Shown in pieces: positions 1 to 8,761 of a stretch of DNA of 64,000 bases (its first letter is position 1; each line of letters starts with the position of its first letter). The position numbers and the translations under genes are program-made. Under the pieces are notes generated by a model that searched no databases, was not told the DNA's origin, and saw nothing but the letters and a program-made list of their open reading frames with translations. This DNA comes from JAEMQF01 sp963850525 (GTDB lineage: Bacteria > Pseudomonadota > Gammaproteobacteria > Burkholderiales > Burkholderiaceae_C): the NCBI GenBank assembly GCA_963850525.1, contig CAWKLQ010000008.1, forward strand, positions 930,001 through 994,000. Direction: 5' to 3'.

Positions 1-341
1 ATGACGGTGGCCATTTCGCCGGGATGCACGTCGACAAAACGCTTCGCCGGTTTGAACTCCCAGGGGCCGCGCGCATTCGCGTCGAACTCGACGGTGATGG
101 TGCGACTCAAATCGATCTGCGAGTTGCGATCGGCCTTCCACGAGTTGCCCGATGCCTCGCGCTCGGCGATCGACAGCACGTTGATCCCCAGCGCCGTGCA
201 GATCGCCTTGTAGACCGGCACCAATGCGTAGCCGAAGCCGAACATCAGGCACACGATCAGCGCCAGCTTGCCCAGCATGACGCGGTTGTCGCGCAGCAGC
301 AAGGCTGCTGCAGCGACGGGCCGAGACGGCGCTTGCTTCAT
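1..341 (-). CDS. ctaG: Cytochrome c oxidase assembly protein CtaG/Cox11 (N-terminal part, runs off the left edge)
   Basis: Cox11 delivers copper to the CuB site of cytochrome oxidase subunit I from the periplasmic face of the membrane. The visible 113 residues begin at the ATG at 341-339 and show a short cytoplasmic tail, one membrane segment (about residues 24-45, around VCLMFGFGYALVPVY) and the start of the periplasmic beta domain, including SRTITVEFDANARGPWEF and KPAKRFVDVHPGE, which are typical of the family. The Cys-x-Cys copper site lies beyond the window. The gene follows coxA and a 40-residue assembly protein on the same strand with 4 bases between them, so it belongs to the oxidase operon. 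Confidence 0.93.
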   Translation of the reverse strand, partial: MKQAPSRPVAAAALLLRDNRVMLGKLALIVCLMFGFGYALVPVYKAICTALGINVLSIAEREASGNSWKADRNSQIDLSRTITVEFDANARGPWEFKPAKRFVDVHPGEMATV

Positions 342-345
342 GGGG

Positions 346-468
346 TCAGATTCCAAAAATGGCACTCTTGACGATGAAGCCGACGAACAGCAACACCGCC
401 ATTGAGGCAAGGAACCAAGCCAGACGCAAATTGCCTTTGCGCTGCTCGGGCGTGACGACGTTGTTCAA
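346..468 (-). CDS. Cytochrome oxidase small assembly protein, 40 aa
   Basis: A tiny single-span membrane protein with a charged N-terminus (NNVVTPEQRKGNLRLAW) followed by a hydrophobic helix (about residues 18-36) and the end FIVKSAIFGI. Burkholderiales carry a short protein of this kind between oxidase subunit I and CtaG, and it is thought to help oxidase assembly. I chose the TTG at 468-466 because it overlaps the coxA stop codon as TTGA, an arrangement that suggests translational coupling, and because it gives the usual size. A longer reading frame from further upstream would run inside coxA and is unlikely. Assignment rests on position and composition, since the protein is too short for strong motif evidence. 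Confidence 0.75.
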   Translation of the reverse strand: MNNVVTPEQRKGNLRLAWFLASMAVLLFVGFIVKSAIFGI

Positions 469-2099
469 GGAATCACCTTGGTCGCCGTGGCGTTCAGGTT
501 GGGCGGTGTCTCGAAGGTGTGGAACGGCGCAGGCGAGGGAATTTCCCACTCCAGGCCTTCAGCGCCGGCGCCATCGGCGTCGTTCCAGGGCCGTTGCGGT
601 GCTTTTTTGCCCTTGCCCTGCGCCATCGGCAACACGACCATGACAAGGAAGTACACCTGGGCCAGGCCAAAGCCGAGCGCGCCCACGCTGGCCAGCATGT
701 TGAAGTCGGCAAACTGCATCGGGTAGTCGGCGTAGCGTCGTGGCATTCCGGCCAGGCCGAGGAAGTGCATCGGGAAGAAGGTGATGTTGAAGAAGATCAG
801 CGAAGCCCAGAAGTGCACCTTGCCGTGGATCTCTTCGTACATCACGCCGGTCCACTTCGGCGCCCAGTAGTAGTAGCCGGAGAACATGCCGAACAGGGAC
901 CCGGCGACCAGCACATAGTGAAAGTGCGCGACCACGTAATACGTGTCCTGCAGCTGGATGTCGATGGGCGCCATCGCCAGGATCAGGCCGGTGAAGCCGC
1001 CCATCGTGAAGACGAAGATGAAGCCCACCGCCCACAGCATGGGAGTCTCGAAAGTCATCGAGCCGCGCCACATCGTCGCGATCCAGTTGAAGACCTTCAC
1101 TCCCGTGGGCACGGCGATCAGCATCGTCGCGTACATGAAGAAGAGCTGCCCCGTCACGGGCATGCCTACCGTGAACATGTGGTGCGCCCAGACGATGAAC
1201 GAGAGGATCGCGATCGACGACGTTGCGTAGACCATCGACGCGTAGCCGAACAGCGGTTTTCTCGCAAACGCCGGAACGACCGCACTGACGATGCCGAACG
1301 CCGGCAGGATCATGATGTAGACCTCGGGGTGGCCGAAGAACCAGAAGATGTGCTGGTACATCACCGGGTCGCCGCCACCCGCGGGGTTGAAGAAATGCGT
1401 GCCGAAGTGGCGGTCCGTCAGCGTCATCGTGATCGCGCCTGCCAACACCGGCATCACGGCGATCAGCAGGAACGCAGTGATCAGCCAGGTCCAACAGAAC
1501 AGCGGCATCTGCATCAGAGACATCTTCGGCGCGCGCATGTTCAGAATCGTCACGATGATGTTGATCGAGCCCATGATCGAGCTCGCCCCGAGGATGTGCA
1601 GCGAGAAGATCGCCGCGTCCATCGACGGGCCCATCTGCAGCGTCAGCGGTGCGTAAATCGTCCAGCCGGCAGCGGGTGCGCCGCCGGGCATGAAAAACGA
1701 CGCGACGAGCATCGTCGCCGCGGGAATCAGCAACCAGAAGCTCAGGTTGTTCATGCGCGCGAACGCCATGTCGGGTGCGCCGATCTGCAGCGGCACCATC
1801 CAGTTCGCAAAGCCCACGAAGGCCGGCATGATCGCGCCGAACACCATGATCAGGCCGTGCATCGTGGTCAGCTGGTTGAACATTCCAGGGTTCACGAACT
1901 GCAGACCCGGCTGGAACAATTCGGCACGAATTCCCAGCGCCAGCACGCCGCCGACCATGAACATGGTGAACGCGAAAATCAGGTACATCGTGCCGATGTC
2001 CTTGTGGTTCGTCGCGTAGACCCAACGGCGCCAGCCGTACGGCGCGTGATGGTGGTCGTGGTCGTCGTGATGGGCGGGGTGATCGAGAACTGCGCTCAT
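465..2099 (-). CDS. ctaD: Cytochrome c oxidase subunit I (aa3/caa3-type)
   Basis: Catalytic subunit of the proton-pumping terminal oxidase in the inner membrane; it reduces O2 to water. The 544-residue length fits the family. Metal ligands are recognisable: His81 in TTMHGL (low-spin heme), His257 and Tyr261 in GHPEVY (CuB and the cross-linked Tyr), His306-His307 in WAHHMF (CuB), and His392 and His394 in AHFHYVL (hemes a3 and a). The N-terminus is unusually rich in His and Asp (residues 7-18, HPAHHDDHDHHH). Gene order is coxB, coxA, small protein, ctaG, all on the minus strand, with 34 bases between coxB and coxA. It shows that the organism respires oxygen. Confidence 0.98.
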   Translation of the reverse strand: MSAVLDHPAHHDDHDHHHAPYGWRRWVYATNHKDIGTMYLIFAFTMFMVGGVLALGIRAELFQPGLQFVNPGMFNQLTTMHGLIMVFGAIMPAFVGFANWMVPLQIGAPDMAFARMNNLSFWLLIPAATMLVASFFMPGGAPAAGWTIYAPLTLQMGPSMDAAIFSLHILGASSIMGSINIIVTILNMRAPKMSLMQMPLFCWTWLITAFLLIAVMPVLAGAITMTLTDRHFGTHFFNPAGGGDPVMYQHIFWFFGHPEVYIMILPAFGIVSAVVPAFARKPLFGYASMVYATSSIAILSFIVWAHHMFTVGMPVTGQLFFMYATMLIAVPTGVKVFNWIATMWRGSMTFETPMLWAVGFIFVFTMGGFTGLILAMAPIDIQLQDTYYVVAHFHYVLVAGSLFGMFSGYYYWAPKWTGVMYEEIHGKVHFWASLIFFNITFFPMHFLGLAGMPRRYADYPMQFADFNMLASVGALGFGLAQVYFLVMVVLPMAQGKGKKAPQRPWNDADGAGAEGLEWEIPSPAPFHTFETPPNLNATATKVIP

Positions 2100-2133
2100 G
2101 TGAATTCCTAAGGGACTCTGATTCGATCGTTCG

Positions 2134-3315
2134 TTACTTGCGGGCGGCCAGCACTTCAGCCGGCTGGACCGCCTGGCCGGTCTTGTTCGACCAGCTGTTC
2201 TTCGTGTACGTGATGACGGCCGCCAACTCGGTGTCGCTGAGCGCCTTCCACGCCGGCATCGCGCCGTTGTTCTGGCCGTTCAGGACCACGCCGATTTGTT
2301 TGTTCTTGTCGGCATCCAACACGATGGCGGCGCCGTCGAGCGGCTTGAACGGGCCGAGGCCCTTGCCATGCGACTGGTGGCACACGAGGCAGTTGGCAGC
2401 GTAGACCTTTTCGCCGCGCGCCACCAGTTCTTCGAGCGCCCAGGTCTTGCCTGGGTCGTCGGCCGACGCGGCCATCTTCTTCTTTTGTGCGTCGACCCAG
2501 GCGCTGTAATCCGCCGCCGACAAGACCTTCACGTGGATAGGCATGTAGGCGTGTTCCTTGCCGCACAGCTCGGCGCACTGGCCGTAGTAGTCGCCGGTTT
2601 TGGTCGCGCGAAACCAGGTGTCGCGCACGAAGCCGGGGATCGCGTCTTGCTTGATGCCAAACGACGGCACCATGAAGGCGTGGATCACGTCGCTCGCGGT
2701 GAGGATGATGCGGATCTTCTTGTCCACGGGAACGACGAGCGGGTTGTCGACCTTGAGCAGGTAGTCGTCGCCCGACGGCTTGCCCGAGTCCGACATGCGG
2801 CGCTGCGCCGGGTCCAGCGACGAGAGAAAGCCAATGCCCTCGCCCTCGCCCTTCAGGTAGTCATAGCCCCACTTCCACTGCACGCCGGTGGCCTTGATCG
2901 TCAGGTCTGCGGAACTCGTGTCTTTCATCGCCACCACGGTCTTGGTCGCCGGCAGCGCCATGAAGATGACGATGATGAACGGCACCACCGTCCACGCGAT
3001 CTCGACTTTCACGCTCTCGTGAAAGTTCGCCGCCTTCGCACCCTTGGAGCGGCGGTGCTTGAAGATCGAATAGAACATCACGCCGAAGACGAGCAGGAAA
3101 ATCACGGTGCAGAGCACCATCATGTAGTTGTGCAGCGAGCGCTGGTCGGCGGCGATTTGCGTCACCGGGTCGTGCAGGTCGAGTTGGTTCACCCCGGGGC
3201 CGCCGGGCAGGTCTTTGACGGCCAGGGCCGCGTGCGTGGCCAGCAGTGCCCCCAACGTCAGGCCAGCCTGCCCGAGTCGGGCCCAGAGAGTCTTCATCGT
3301 CGCAATGTTGTTCAT
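2134..3315 (-). CDS. ctaC: Cytochrome c oxidase subunit II with fused C-terminal cytochrome c
   Basis: Receives electrons and passes them through the binuclear CuA centre to subunit I. The protein (393 aa from the chosen start) has a signal-like N-terminus, two transmembrane helices, a cupredoxin domain with the CuA motif GQCAELCGKEHAYMP, and after it a cytochrome c domain with the heme site CLVCH and a likely Met ligand in GAMPAW. The fusion makes this a caa3-type subunit. I prefer the ATG at 3315, which has a purine-rich GAAGCGAAGAG stretch just upstream. An ATG at 3297 is possible but lacks a ribosome site, and a longer frame to 3387 would overlap the neighbouring gene. Confidence 0.95.
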   Translation of the reverse strand: MNNIATMKTLWARLGQAGLTLGALLATHAALAVKDLPGGPGVNQLDLHDPVTQIAADQRSLHNYMMVLCTVIFLLVFGVMFYSIFKHRRSKGAKAANFHESVKVEIAWTVVPFIIVIFMALPATKTVVAMKDTSSADLTIKATGVQWKWGYDYLKGEGEGIGFLSSLDPAQRRMSDSGKPSGDDYLLKVDNPLVVPVDKKIRIILTASDVIHAFMVPSFGIKQDAIPGFVRDTWFRATKTGDYYGQCAELCGKEHAYMPIHVKVLSAADYSAWVDAQKKKMAASADDPGKTWALEELVARGEKVYAANCLVCHQSHGKGLGPFKPLDGAAIVLDADKNKQIGVVLNGQNNGAMPAWKALSDTELAAVITYTKNSWSNKTGQAVQPAEVLAARK

Positions 3316-3370
3316 GCTCTTCGCTTCAGGGGTTCTGATATTCAGGAGGGTCTTCGTCTGCGGAGTCAGT

Positions 3371-3940
3371 TCAACGCGCCACGCCATGGCTCCAGCGGCG
3401 CAGCGCCCAGCGCAGTTCGTCGGCGAGTTCGCGGCGCAGTTCGGGGCGAACGAAGCGGCCCACGGAAATTTTGCGTCCTTGGCCCGAAAGCTCGATCAGC
3501 GACCGGTCGCCGTGCTCGGGCTCGATGCGAACCCACGCCGGAGTGAACTCGACGCGCTCGACATGGCGCCCCGACGCGTATTCGACGACCAGGCTGCCCG
3601 GGGCCAATCGAATCGATTCATTGTCGGCGGCGTGGCGCGCATAAAAGAGCAGCGCAGCGCCCACTGCGAGCATTTCCGCGCCCGCATAGGGCATGACCAT
3701 GAGCGCGCCGACTGACCAGAAGCCCGCGGCGATGGTCAATGACAGCAGGCACAGGGCCAGGTAGCACAACCACATCTGGCGCGGCGCAAGTGAGCTGCTG
3801 CGCTTGAGCTGCCAACGCACGCTCCAGTCCTGCGTGGCGTGGGCCTGACCGGGCGACTCCTGACCAAAGCGCAGATCCACGCGCGCCGCCCCGGCAGCGG
3901 GGTCGCGGCCGGTGGGCTGTGCAGGCAGTGTGGGTGACAT
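3371..3940 (-). CDS. DUF2244 family membrane protein
   Basis: Uncharacterised integral membrane protein of 189 aa. The visible architecture is a hydrophilic N-terminus, two close hydrophobic helices (about residues 55-100: MWLCYLALCLLSLTIAAGFW and the following segment) and a C-terminal soluble part with EFTPAWVRIEP and GRKISVGRFV, matching the DUF2244 family. DUF2244 genes often lie beside oxidase subunit genes in proteobacteria, and here the gene sits 55 bases upstream of coxB on the same strand, so it may be the first gene of the oxidase operon. Its role is unknown; a part in oxidase biogenesis is a guess from position only. Confidence 0.8.
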   Translation of the reverse strand: MSPTLPAQPTGRDPAAGAARVDLRFGQESPGQAHATQDWSVRWQLKRSSSLAPRQMWLCYLALCLLSLTIAAGFWSVGALMVMPYAGAEMLAVGAALLFYARHAADNESIRLAPGSLVVEYASGRHVERVEFTPAWVRIEPEHGDRSLIELSGQGRKISVGRFVRPELRRELADELRWALRRWSHGVAR

Positions 3941-4109
3941 TCTCGCGGTCGGTAGGAGACAGACGTCGGGGGGAATCAGGCAGCGCGATCAACGCGACGC
4001 GCTGACCAGAACCACGCGGCCAACTCGTTGCGGGCCGACCGGCCTCGAAAAGCGGCGCATTTTAGCCCACAGATTTAGAACCCTTCGACCAATACCACGC
4101 AGCGCTCGA

Positions 4110-5054
4110 TCAACTCGGGCGCGCGCTGTTGCGCGAGCGCACCAACGCGCGCATCTCGGCCAGCGAGACCCGCGTGGGTTCGCCTTGCGGCACGCGGGGC
4201 GCGGTCTTGAACGCGTGACCATACGCGACTTCGAAACTCAGACGCAGTCGGCCGTCCGGTCCTGCCAAGCTCTGCAGCTCGTCAAGCAAGCGTTCGCGCC
4301 AGCGCGGCGTGCGCAATCCGGCGTAGCGCTCGGGTGCGGCGTTGACACCCAGCGTGCGCAACTCGGCAAGCAGCGCCTGCGGGCTCGCCCAGTGCAGCGT
4401 CAGCGTCTCCTGGTCGAGCACGGGGTCGGCAAAGCCGGCGTGCACGAGCATGTCGCCCAGATCGTGCATGTCGACGAAAGCCGGCGTCGGCGCGGGCCAG
4501 CCAAGGCGCGCGTAGAGCTGGCGCAGTTCGCGCAGCGTTCCTGGGCCCAGGCAGGAAAAGATGATGACCCCCTCGATCTGCAGCAACTCGTGCCAGCGCG
4601 CAAACAGCGCCGGCGGGTCGGGCTCGGTGTGCAACATCATGTTGGCCCAGAGCAGCGGCGCGCCCGCGGGCAATTCGGTCGAACTCGCTGGACCCGGCCG
4701 AGCCGCAGCGTCGAGTAGAACGTCGACGTTCGCACCGCGCCAGCGTTGCAGCGTCCACCACGGCCGCCGCGCCGCGGCGCGGCTTCGCATCGCGAGTGCT
4801 TCAGTCGGCTCGATCGCGAGACGGTGCGCCTTCGGATACAGCGCCGCAAGCGTGGCACCGCCGGCGCCGCTGAAGCCCCACCAATCGATCAACCACTGCG
4901 GCGCGAGCCGAATCACCGCCAGGCGTTCGCCCATGCGCCGCGCCACTTCGGCGTGCAACCACGGCGGCTGCGCGGCGCGTGCAGCGCGGCGCAGCGTGGC
5001 CTCGATGGCGGATGCGTCGAGCGCGCGTTGCGGTTCAGGTGGGAGGCGCGCCAT
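4110..5054 (-). CDS. SAM-dependent methyltransferase, BioC-like
   Basis: A 314-residue class I methyltransferase-like protein. BioC methylates malonyl-ACP to start pimeloyl synthesis for biotin, and Burkholderiales carry a divergent BioC-like gene next to comF, as here. The SAM-binding glycine loop is degenerate (WWGFSGAGGATLAALYPKA), followed by an acidic turn (LAIEPTE) and the family-typical LLWANMMLHTEPDPPALFARWHELL and GVIIFSCLGPGTLRELR segments. I chose ATG 5054; a longer frame to 5141 would overlap the divergent comF. Twenty-one bases separate the two start codons. The exact methyl acceptor cannot be told from sequence. Confidence 0.75.
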   Translation of the reverse strand: MARLPPEPQRALDASAIEATLRRAARAAQPPWLHAEVARRMGERLAVIRLAPQWLIDWWGFSGAGGATLAALYPKAHRLAIEPTEALAMRSRAAARRPWWTLQRWRGANVDVLLDAAARPGPASSTELPAGAPLLWANMMLHTEPDPPALFARWHELLQIEGVIIFSCLGPGTLRELRQLYARLGWPAPTPAFVDMHDLGDMLVHAGFADPVLDQETLTLHWASPQALLAELRTLGVNAAPERYAGLRTPRWRERLLDELQSLAGPDGRLRLSFEVAYGHAFKTAPRVPQGEPTRVSLAEMRALVRSRNSARPS

Positions 5055-5075
5055 GCCGGGGCAGTATATTGAGCC

Positions 5076-5792
5076 GTGCTCTTCTCCTCTCTTTTGCGGC
5101 CCACGCTGCCGCGCCTGCCCAGCCTGTGCGCGTTGTGCCACGGCTGGGGCGAACAGCGCGTCTGCGCAGCGTGCCTCACGCGCTGGTCCGGTGCGGCGCA
5201 GCGCTGTGGCCGGTGCGCGCTGACTGCGCCGCTGGCCACCTCACTGTGCGGCGCGTGTCTGCTCGACCCGCCGCCTTACGCACACGCCATCGCCGCATTC
5301 GACTACGCCGCGCCGTGGGACGGCCTGATCGCGCGCTTCAAGTTCAACGACGCTTTGGATTTGGGCGCCGCACTGACGCAGCCGCTGCTGCGCGCCATCC
5401 GCACGTCCGGCGTGGCGCTGCCCGACCTGCTACTGCCGGTGCCCTTGAGCGACACGCGCCTGCGCGAACGCGGCTACAACCAGGCGTGGGAAGTCACGCG
5501 CCGGCTCGGCAAGGCGCTCGCGCTGCGCGCCGATCCGCAGCTGCTGCTGCGCACGAAGGACACGCCGCACCAACTCGCGCTGCCGCCGGGCGCGCGCGCG
5601 GCCAACGTGCGCGGCGCGTTTGCGATCGAGCCGCTGCGCTTGCGCGAGCTGCGCGGCAAATGCGTCGCCGTCGTCGACGACGTGCTGACCACCGGCGCCA
5701 CCGCGGCCGAAATCACGCGCACGCTGCTTCAAGCGGGCACGGCGAGCGTGCAAGTCTGGGTGCTCGCGCGCACGCCGCGGCCGGATCGCTGA
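5076..5792 (+). CDS. comF: ComF family protein (phosphoribosyltransferase-like)
   Basis: ComF proteins are phosphoribosyltransferase-fold proteins linked to DNA uptake and later DNA handling during transformation. The 238-residue sequence has an N-terminal zinc-finger-like set of cysteines (CALCHGW, CAAC, CGRC, CGAC) followed by the PRTase domain with PVPLSDTRLRERGYNQA and the phosphoribosyl-binding loop CVAVVDDVLTTGATAAE near residues 195-211. Translation starts at GTG 5076, shortly after the divergent methyltransferase. It ends 17 bases before trmL. Confidence 0.92.
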   Translation: MLFSSLLRPTLPRLPSLCALCHGWGEQRVCAACLTRWSGAAQRCGRCALTAPLATSLCGACLLDPPPYAHAIAAFDYAAPWDGLIARFKFNDALDLGAALTQPLLRAIRTSGVALPDLLLPVPLSDTRLRERGYNQAWEVTRRLGKALALRADPQLLLRTKDTPHQLALPPGARAANVRGAFAIEPLRLRELRGKCVAVVDDVLTTGATAAEITRTLLQAGTASVQVWVLARTPRPDR

Positions 5793-5809
5793 GCGGCCGC
5801 GGACTGACC

Positions 5810-6289
5810 ATGTTCAACATCGTGCTCGTGCATCCGGAAATTCCGCCGAACACGGGCAACGTGATTCGCCTCGCAGCGAACACCGGCTGCACGCTGCACC
5901 TGATCGAGCCGCTCGGCTTTTCCATGGACGACCGCCAGCTTCGGCGCGCCGGTCTGGACTATCACGAGTACGCGAGCGTGCAGCGCTACGCGTCCTGGGC
6001 CGCGTTTCTGGCCAGCCCCGAGGTGGCACGCAGCGCGCCGTCGCGGCGCTTCGCCTTCACGACGCGCGCGACACGGCGCGTCGAAGAGCACGCCTGGCAA
6101 AGCGGCGACTGGCTGGTGTTCGGCTCGGAAACCTCCGGTCTGCCCGACGACGTGCGCGCGGCGTTCGAGCCGATGCAATGCCTGCGCCTGCCGTTGCGTC
6201 CCGGCCAGCGCAGCCTGAATCTGAGCAATGCCGTCGCCGTCGCGGTGTTCGAGGCGTGGCGTCAAATCGGCTACGTCGGCGGCGTGTGA
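5810..6289 (+). CDS. trmL: tRNA (cytidine/uridine-34 2'-O)-methyltransferase TrmL
   Basis: SPOUT-class methyltransferase that modifies the wobble ribose of tRNA-Leu. The 159-residue length is normal. Family signatures are present in order: HPEIPPNTGNVIRLAANTG near the N-terminus, GSETSGLP in the middle and the C-terminal knot RSLNLSNAVAVAVFEAWRQ that binds S-adenosylmethionine. The ATG at 5810 follows comF closely on the same strand, so the two are probably co-transcribed. It converges with gpsA, with 24 bases between the stop codons. Confidence 0.95.
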   Translation: MFNIVLVHPEIPPNTGNVIRLAANTGCTLHLIEPLGFSMDDRQLRRAGLDYHEYASVQRYASWAAFLASPEVARSAPSRRFAFTTRATRRVEEHAWQSGDWLVFGSETSGLPDDVRAAFEPMQCLRLPLRPGQRSLNLSNAVAVAVFEAWRQIGYVGGV

Positions 6290-6313
6290 TGCGCGAGCGC
6301 GGGCCGCGCGGCT

Positions 6314-7309
6314 TCAGAGTTCCGGCCTCGCCTCGCGGCCCATCAGGCGCTCGACCGCCTCGCGCGGCGTCAGCCGGCCGACCAGCACCGCGACCACCGC
6401 CTGCGTGATCGGCATGTCCACGCCGTGCGCGCCGGCGCGCTGCAGCACCATCGCGGCGCTGTAAACGCCTTCGGCCACATGACCGAGATCGCGCAGGATC
6501 TGCGGCAATGCAAGCCCCTGCGCGAGCAACAAGCCGACTTGGCGATTGCGCGACAGGTCGCCCGTCGCCGTCAGCACCAGATCGCCCAGGCCGCTCAGCC
6601 CCGTGAAGGTTTCGGCGCGCGCGCCCAGGGCCAAGCCGAGGCGCGTGATCTCGGCCAGACCGCGCGTGATGAGCGCGGCGCGGGCGTTTTGCCCCAGGCC
6701 CAGGCCGTCGGCGATTCCCGTAGCGATCGCGAGCACGTTTTTCACCGCGCCGCCGACCTCCACACCCACCGGGTCGTCCGACGTGTAGATGCGCAGCTGA
6801 TCACCGTGCAAGAGTTGCACCGCCAAGTCACGCACCGATTCGTGCGCACTCGCAGCGACCAGCGCCGTAGGCTGGCCGCGCGCGACTTCGAGCGCAAAAC
6901 TCGGACCCGACAGCACGCCCACGCGCACCTGCGGGCACACGGCCTGCGCGACTTCGTGGCCGAGCCAACCCGTGCCTTCCTGGAAACCCTTGCACAGCCA
7001 CAGCACCGCGCCCGCGTCCGCGGGCAGCGCGCGCAACATCGCCTCCAGCCCGGCCATCGGTGTGGCGATCACGATCAGCCCCTCGCGCGCATGCGCCAGC
7101 GCGGCAGACAGATCGGAGTGAATGCCAAGCGCCGCCGGCAGCTCGACGCCATCGAGATAGCGCACGTTGCGCCGCAGCGAATTCATTTGCGCCGCCTGGC
7201 CCGCATCGCGCGCCCACAGCCGCGTGGGCACGCGTGCACAGGCGCCAACGGCCAGCGCGGTTCCCCACGCGCCTGCGCCGAGAACCGTGAGGGCTGTTGC
7301 GCTCGTCAC
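6314..7309 (-). CDS. gpsA: Glycerol-3-phosphate dehydrogenase [NAD(P)+]
   Basis: Reduces dihydroxyacetone phosphate to sn-glycerol 3-phosphate, the backbone for phospholipids. The 331-residue protein has the N-terminal dinucleotide fold (TVLGAGAWGTALA), the LWLCKGF and GVLSGPSFA stretches, the catalytic GGAVKNVLAIATGI region and the C-terminal FTGLSGLGDLVLTATG and SRNRQVG segments. I chose the GTG at 7309, preceded by AAAGGGG, because the conserved fold begins six residues later; a longer frame would run into secB. It follows secB by 25 bases in the grxC-secB-gpsA order common in proteobacteria. Confidence 0.95.
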   Translation of the reverse strand: MTSATALTVLGAGAWGTALAVGACARVPTRLWARDAGQAAQMNSLRRNVRYLDGVELPAALGIHSDLSAALAHAREGLIVIATPMAGLEAMLRALPADAGAVLWLCKGFQEGTGWLGHEVAQAVCPQVRVGVLSGPSFALEVARGQPTALVAASAHESVRDLAVQLLHGDQLRIYTSDDPVGVEVGGAVKNVLAIATGIADGLGLGQNARAALITRGLAEITRLGLALGARAETFTGLSGLGDLVLTATGDLSRNRQVGLLLAQGLALPQILRDLGHVAEGVYSAAMVLQRAGAHGVDMPITQAVVAVLVGRLTPREAVERLMGREARPEL

Positions 7310-7334
7310 GCCGCCCCTTTGCGCTCCAGCCGGA

Positions 7335-7814
7335 TCAGTGCGCGATGGCGCTCTTGTCCGGGCCGTTCGCTGCCGCCGCAGCGGCCTGCGCACGCTGCTG
7401 CTCGAACATCGCCTGGAAATTCACTTCCGTGAGCAGCACCGGCGGGAAGCCCGCGCGTGTGCACACGTCGGACACGATCGCGCGCAAATACGGGTAGACG
7501 ATTCCCGGGCAGGCGATGCCGATGATTTGCTGCAACTGCTCTTCCGGGATGTTGCGAATCTCGAAGATGCCGGCTTGTTTGGCCTCGACGAGGAACAAGG
7601 TCTTGTCGTTGACCTTGGTCGTCACGGTCGCGGTGACGGTCACTTCGTAAATCCCCTCGGCGATCGGCGCGGCGCCGAGTGCGAGGTTGATGTCGACCTG
7701 CGGCGCCGCCTGTTCCAGCAGGATTTGCGGCGAGTTGGGTTGCTCCAGCGACAGATCCTTGAGGTACAGACGCTGGATCTGGAACACGGGGTTCTGGGTC
7801 GTCTCTTCGGCCAT
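7335..7814 (-). CDS. secB: Protein-export chaperone SecB
   Basis: Tetrameric cytoplasmic chaperone that keeps preproteins unfolded and hands them to SecA. The 159-residue length is typical. Visible family features are FQIQRLYLKDLSLEQPNSP at the start, the beta-sheet core with YEVTVTATV, and GIACPGIVYPYLRAIVSD with PPVLLTEVNFQAMFEQQ near the end. The C-terminus is Ala-rich. It lies between grxC and gpsA on the same strand. Confidence 0.97.
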   Translation of the reverse strand: MAEETTQNPVFQIQRLYLKDLSLEQPNSPQILLEQAAPQVDINLALGAAPIAEGIYEVTVTATVTTKVNDKTLFLVEAKQAGIFEIRNIPEEQLQQIIGIACPGIVYPYLRAIVSDVCTRAGFPPVLLTEVNFQAMFEQQRAQAAAAAANGPDKSAIAH

Positions 7815-7930
7815 GCGTTTCTCGATTTCAATCGCGATGAAAAAACCCGCGGACCGGTCTGGCGCGGGCTGGGGAGCCGGATTATGCGCCGCAACGCATG
7901 CCGCCGAAGCAGCGCAGCGTGACCGAAATC

Positions 7931-8197
7931 TCAGCCGGCAGCACCTGCAAGAAGCGGCAGCAGCGCGCCTTGCCGGTCCAGCGCGATCAAGTCATCGCAG
8001 CCGCCGACGTGCGTGTCGCCGATGAAAATTTGCGGCACGGTGCGGCGCCCGGTGGACTCCATCATGACCTGGCGCGCCTGTGCATCCAGGTCGATTCGAA
8101 TCTCGTCGATCTGCGCCACGCCGCGCTGCTTGAGCAGGGCCTTGGCGCGAATGCAGAAGGGGCAGACCTCGGTCGTGTACATCTTCACGGCTTGCAT
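7931..8197 (-). CDS. grxC: Glutaredoxin 3
   Basis: Small thiol-disulfide oxidoreductase of 88 aa that uses glutathione. The redox site CPFC is at residues 12-15, the conserved cis-Pro motif appears as TVPQIFIG (about residues 53-60), and the glutathione-contacting GGCDDL follows. The ATG at 8197 gives the standard family length. A rhodanese gene lies 29 bases upstream on the same strand and secB is downstream. Confidence 0.95.
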   Translation of the reverse strand: MQAVKMYTTEVCPFCIRAKALLKQRGVAQIDEIRIDLDAQARQVMMESTGRRTVPQIFIGDTHVGGCDDLIALDRQGALLPLLAGAAG

Positions 8198-8226
8198 CGT
8201 CTGGGCTCGTAGGGCTGTTGGATTGA

Positions 8227-8652
8227 TCAGGCCGACTTTTCGATCGGCAGGTTCGCCTCGCGCCAGGCGCGCAGGCCGCCGGCGAGCACGCGCGTCTTCT
8301 CGAAGCCGCGCTTTTGCAGCATTCCCACGGCGCGTGCAGCGCGCGCGCCGGTGGGGCACACGAGCACGAGCGGCAGAGTCTTGTTCTTCGGCAAGTCGTT
8401 GCTCGCCTCGAGGGCGCCGAGCGGAACGTTTTTCGCCCCGGCGACGTGGCCGGACGCAAATTCGGCGTTCTCGCTCACGTCGATCAGCACCGCCTTCTCG
8501 CGGTTGATGAGTTGCACGGCTTCGGTGGGAGAGACCTTGCTCGATCCGCCCGCGCCTTTGTTCACCAAGGGAAGCAAGAGCATGGTGCCCGAAGTCAGCG
8601 CGGCCAGGAACAGAATCCAGTTGTCGACGACGAATTGCACGTAAGAGTTCAC
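8227..8652 (-). CDS. Membrane-anchored rhodanese-like protein
   Basis: Single-domain rhodanese of 141 aa with an N-terminal membrane anchor (FVVDNWILFLAALTSGTMLL). The rhodanese fold is shown by KVSPTEAVQLIN, the VLIDVSENAEFASGHVAGA core and the active-site loop with Cys in VLVCPTGARAARA. Such proteins transfer sulfane sulfur, but the substrate here is unknown. I chose GTG 8652 because the membrane anchor starts right after it and this keeps the gene clear of gpmA, which starts at 8762 on the opposite strand. The rhodanese-grxC-secB order is common in betaproteobacteria. Confidence 0.85.
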   Translation of the reverse strand: MNSYVQFVVDNWILFLAALTSGTMLLLPLVNKGAGGSSKVSPTEAVQLINREKAVLIDVSENAEFASGHVAGAKNVPLGALEASNDLPKNKTLPLVLVCPTGARAARAVGMLQKRGFEKTRVLAGGLRAWREANLPIEKSA

Positions 8653-8761
8653 TGGAAGCCACCGGGGAGCGCGAAGCGGCGGATTATAGAATTGCGCGCC
8701 TCGCATGCGCCGCGCGGTGCACCAAGCCCTCGTCTCACGCATGTCATTGCCATCGCCCACC

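Noticed and set aside
519..2111. Long plus-strand frame opposite cytochrome oxidase subunit I
   Set aside because: Rich in Arg and His without structure; the minus strand is an unmistakable heme-copper oxidase.
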